A DNA stretch of 6,591 bases from Nocardioides sp. (GTDB lineage Bacteria; Actinomycetota; Actinomycetes; Propionibacteriales; Nocardioidaceae), in the NCBI GenBank assembly GCA_003519585.1, contig DOWL01000228.1, positions 810 through 7,400 of the forward strand, written 5' to 3'. Numbering within the stretch: the stretch's first letter is position 1; every line of letters begins with the position of its first letter. The notes beneath the pieces were generated by a model that saw only the letters and a program-made list of their open reading frames with translations, was not told the DNA's origin and ran no database searches. The translations under genes and the position numbers were made by a program. Below are positions 6,251-6,591 of the stretch, piece by piece.

Positions 6251-6273
6251 TTGTCGGTGCCCGCCCGTAGTCT
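6251..6273 (+). promoter_or_regulatory. RecA-independent DNA-damage promoter (PafBC-type, RecA-NDp) of uvrB
   Basis: TTGTCGGTG at 6251-6259, then exactly eight bases, then TAGTCT at 6268-6273. This matches every fixed position of the actinobacterial RecA-NDp consensus TTGTCRGTG-N8-TAnnnT. In mycobacteria promoters of this kind are activated by the PafB/PafC heterodimer during DNA damage, without LexA cleavage. The -10 element ends six bases before the uvrB ATG, so the transcript is likely leaderless; no Shine-Dalgarno site is present. No LexA-type SOS palindrome is visible in the 86-base intergenic region. Confidence 0.85.
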
Positions 6274-6279
6274 CGACAC

Positions 6280-6591
6280 ATGCGTCCTGTCACCGATCTC
6301 AAGCGCCGCGTGGCGCCGTTCAAGGTCGAGTCCGATTTCGACCCCAGCGGCGACCAGCCGGCGGCCATCGCCGAGATCAGCAAGCGGATCAACGCCGGCG
6401 AGCAGGACGTCGTGCTCCTCGGCGCCACCGGCACCGGCAAGACCGCCACGGTCGCGTGGGTGGCCGAGCAGGTGCAGCGTCCGGTGCTGGTGATGCAGCC
6501 CAACAAGACGCTCGCGGCCCAGTTCGCCAACGAGCTGCGTCAGCTGTTCCCGGGCAACGCGGTCGAATACTTCGTCTCCTACTACGACTAC
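6280..6591 (+). CDS. uvrB: Excinuclease ABC subunit UvrB, N-terminal part (runs off the window)
   Basis: The damage-verifying helicase-like subunit of the UvrABC nucleotide excision repair complex. It is loaded onto DNA by UvrA and later recruits UvrC. The first 104 residues are present. The Q-like segment SGDQPAAI is at 23-30, Walker A GATGTGKT at 48-55 with Lys54, and motif Ia PNKTLAAQ at 74-81. The sequence stops at YFVSYYDY, just where the damage-probing beta-hairpin region begins. The ATG at 6280 gives the usual start of the protein relative to FKVESDF. The gene continues past the right edge, so integrity beyond here cannot be judged. The upstream PafBC-type promoter indicates induction by DNA damage. 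Confidence 0.97.
   Translation, partial: MRPVTDLKRRVAPFKVESDFDPSGDQPAAIAEISKRINAGEQDVVLLGATGTGKTATVAWVAEQVQRPVLVMQPNKTLAAQFANELRQLFPGNAVEYFVSYYDY

Noticed and set aside
6194..6279. Possible LexA SOS box or a second promoter for the MmcQ/YjbR gene in the divergent region.
   Set aside because: No TCGAAC-N4-GTTCGA-like palindrome is present, and on the minus strand there is no TAnnnT; the CAGGAT near the ATG is a poor match with no spaced -35.

Overview
This is a roughly 70% GC window whose genes look actinobacterial, most like Nocardioides or relatives. The evidence is strong G/C third-position bias, frequent GTG/TTG starts, recognisable actinobacterial families, and two TAnnnT -10 elements placed six bases before a start codon, as in leaderless actinobacterial transcripts. 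No RNA genes, mobile elements, CRISPR arrays or integrated elements are visible. The DNA is almost fully coding and no gap exceeds about 90 bases.

Layout. (1) 3-908 (+): an AlkA-like DNA-3-methyladenine glycosylase, probably cut at its 5' end by the window edge. (2) 924-4537 (+): a likely transcription unit consisting of a candidate ECF-type promoter, a small YciI/DGPF-domain protein (985-1332), an ECF sigma factor of the DGPF-linked, TPR-tailed (ECF42-like) type that starts at a TTG inside the previous gene (1319-2575), and a 633-residue patatin-like phospholipase with a membrane hairpin inserted in its catalytic domain (2636-4537). A perfect 15-bp inverted repeat and a second small hairpin around the ribosome-binding site lie at the sigma/patatin junction. 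(3) 4551-6193 (-), convergent with the patatin gene: an MmcQ/YjbR-family protein followed 23 bases later by a membrane-anchored phospholipase D-family (cardiolipin synthase-like) enzyme. (4) 6280-6591 (+): the start of uvrB, divergent from the MmcQ/YjbR gene and running off the window.

How the parts may work together. The YciI-like protein and sigma factor form a known conserved pair and are probably co-regulated and translationally coupled. The patatin gene may be a downstream passenger or target. It faces a PLD-family gene across a 13-base gap, so two phospholipid-active enzymes lie next to a sigma factor. That suggests a membrane-lipid link but does not prove one. The uvrB upstream region carries a full match to the RecA-independent DNA-damage promoter (PafBC-type) motif, and the inferred transcript begins at or next to the ATG. 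I found no clearly new multi-gene system. The observations most worth following are the regulatory ones: the uvrB promoter, the hairpins before the patatin gene, and the candidate ECF promoter.
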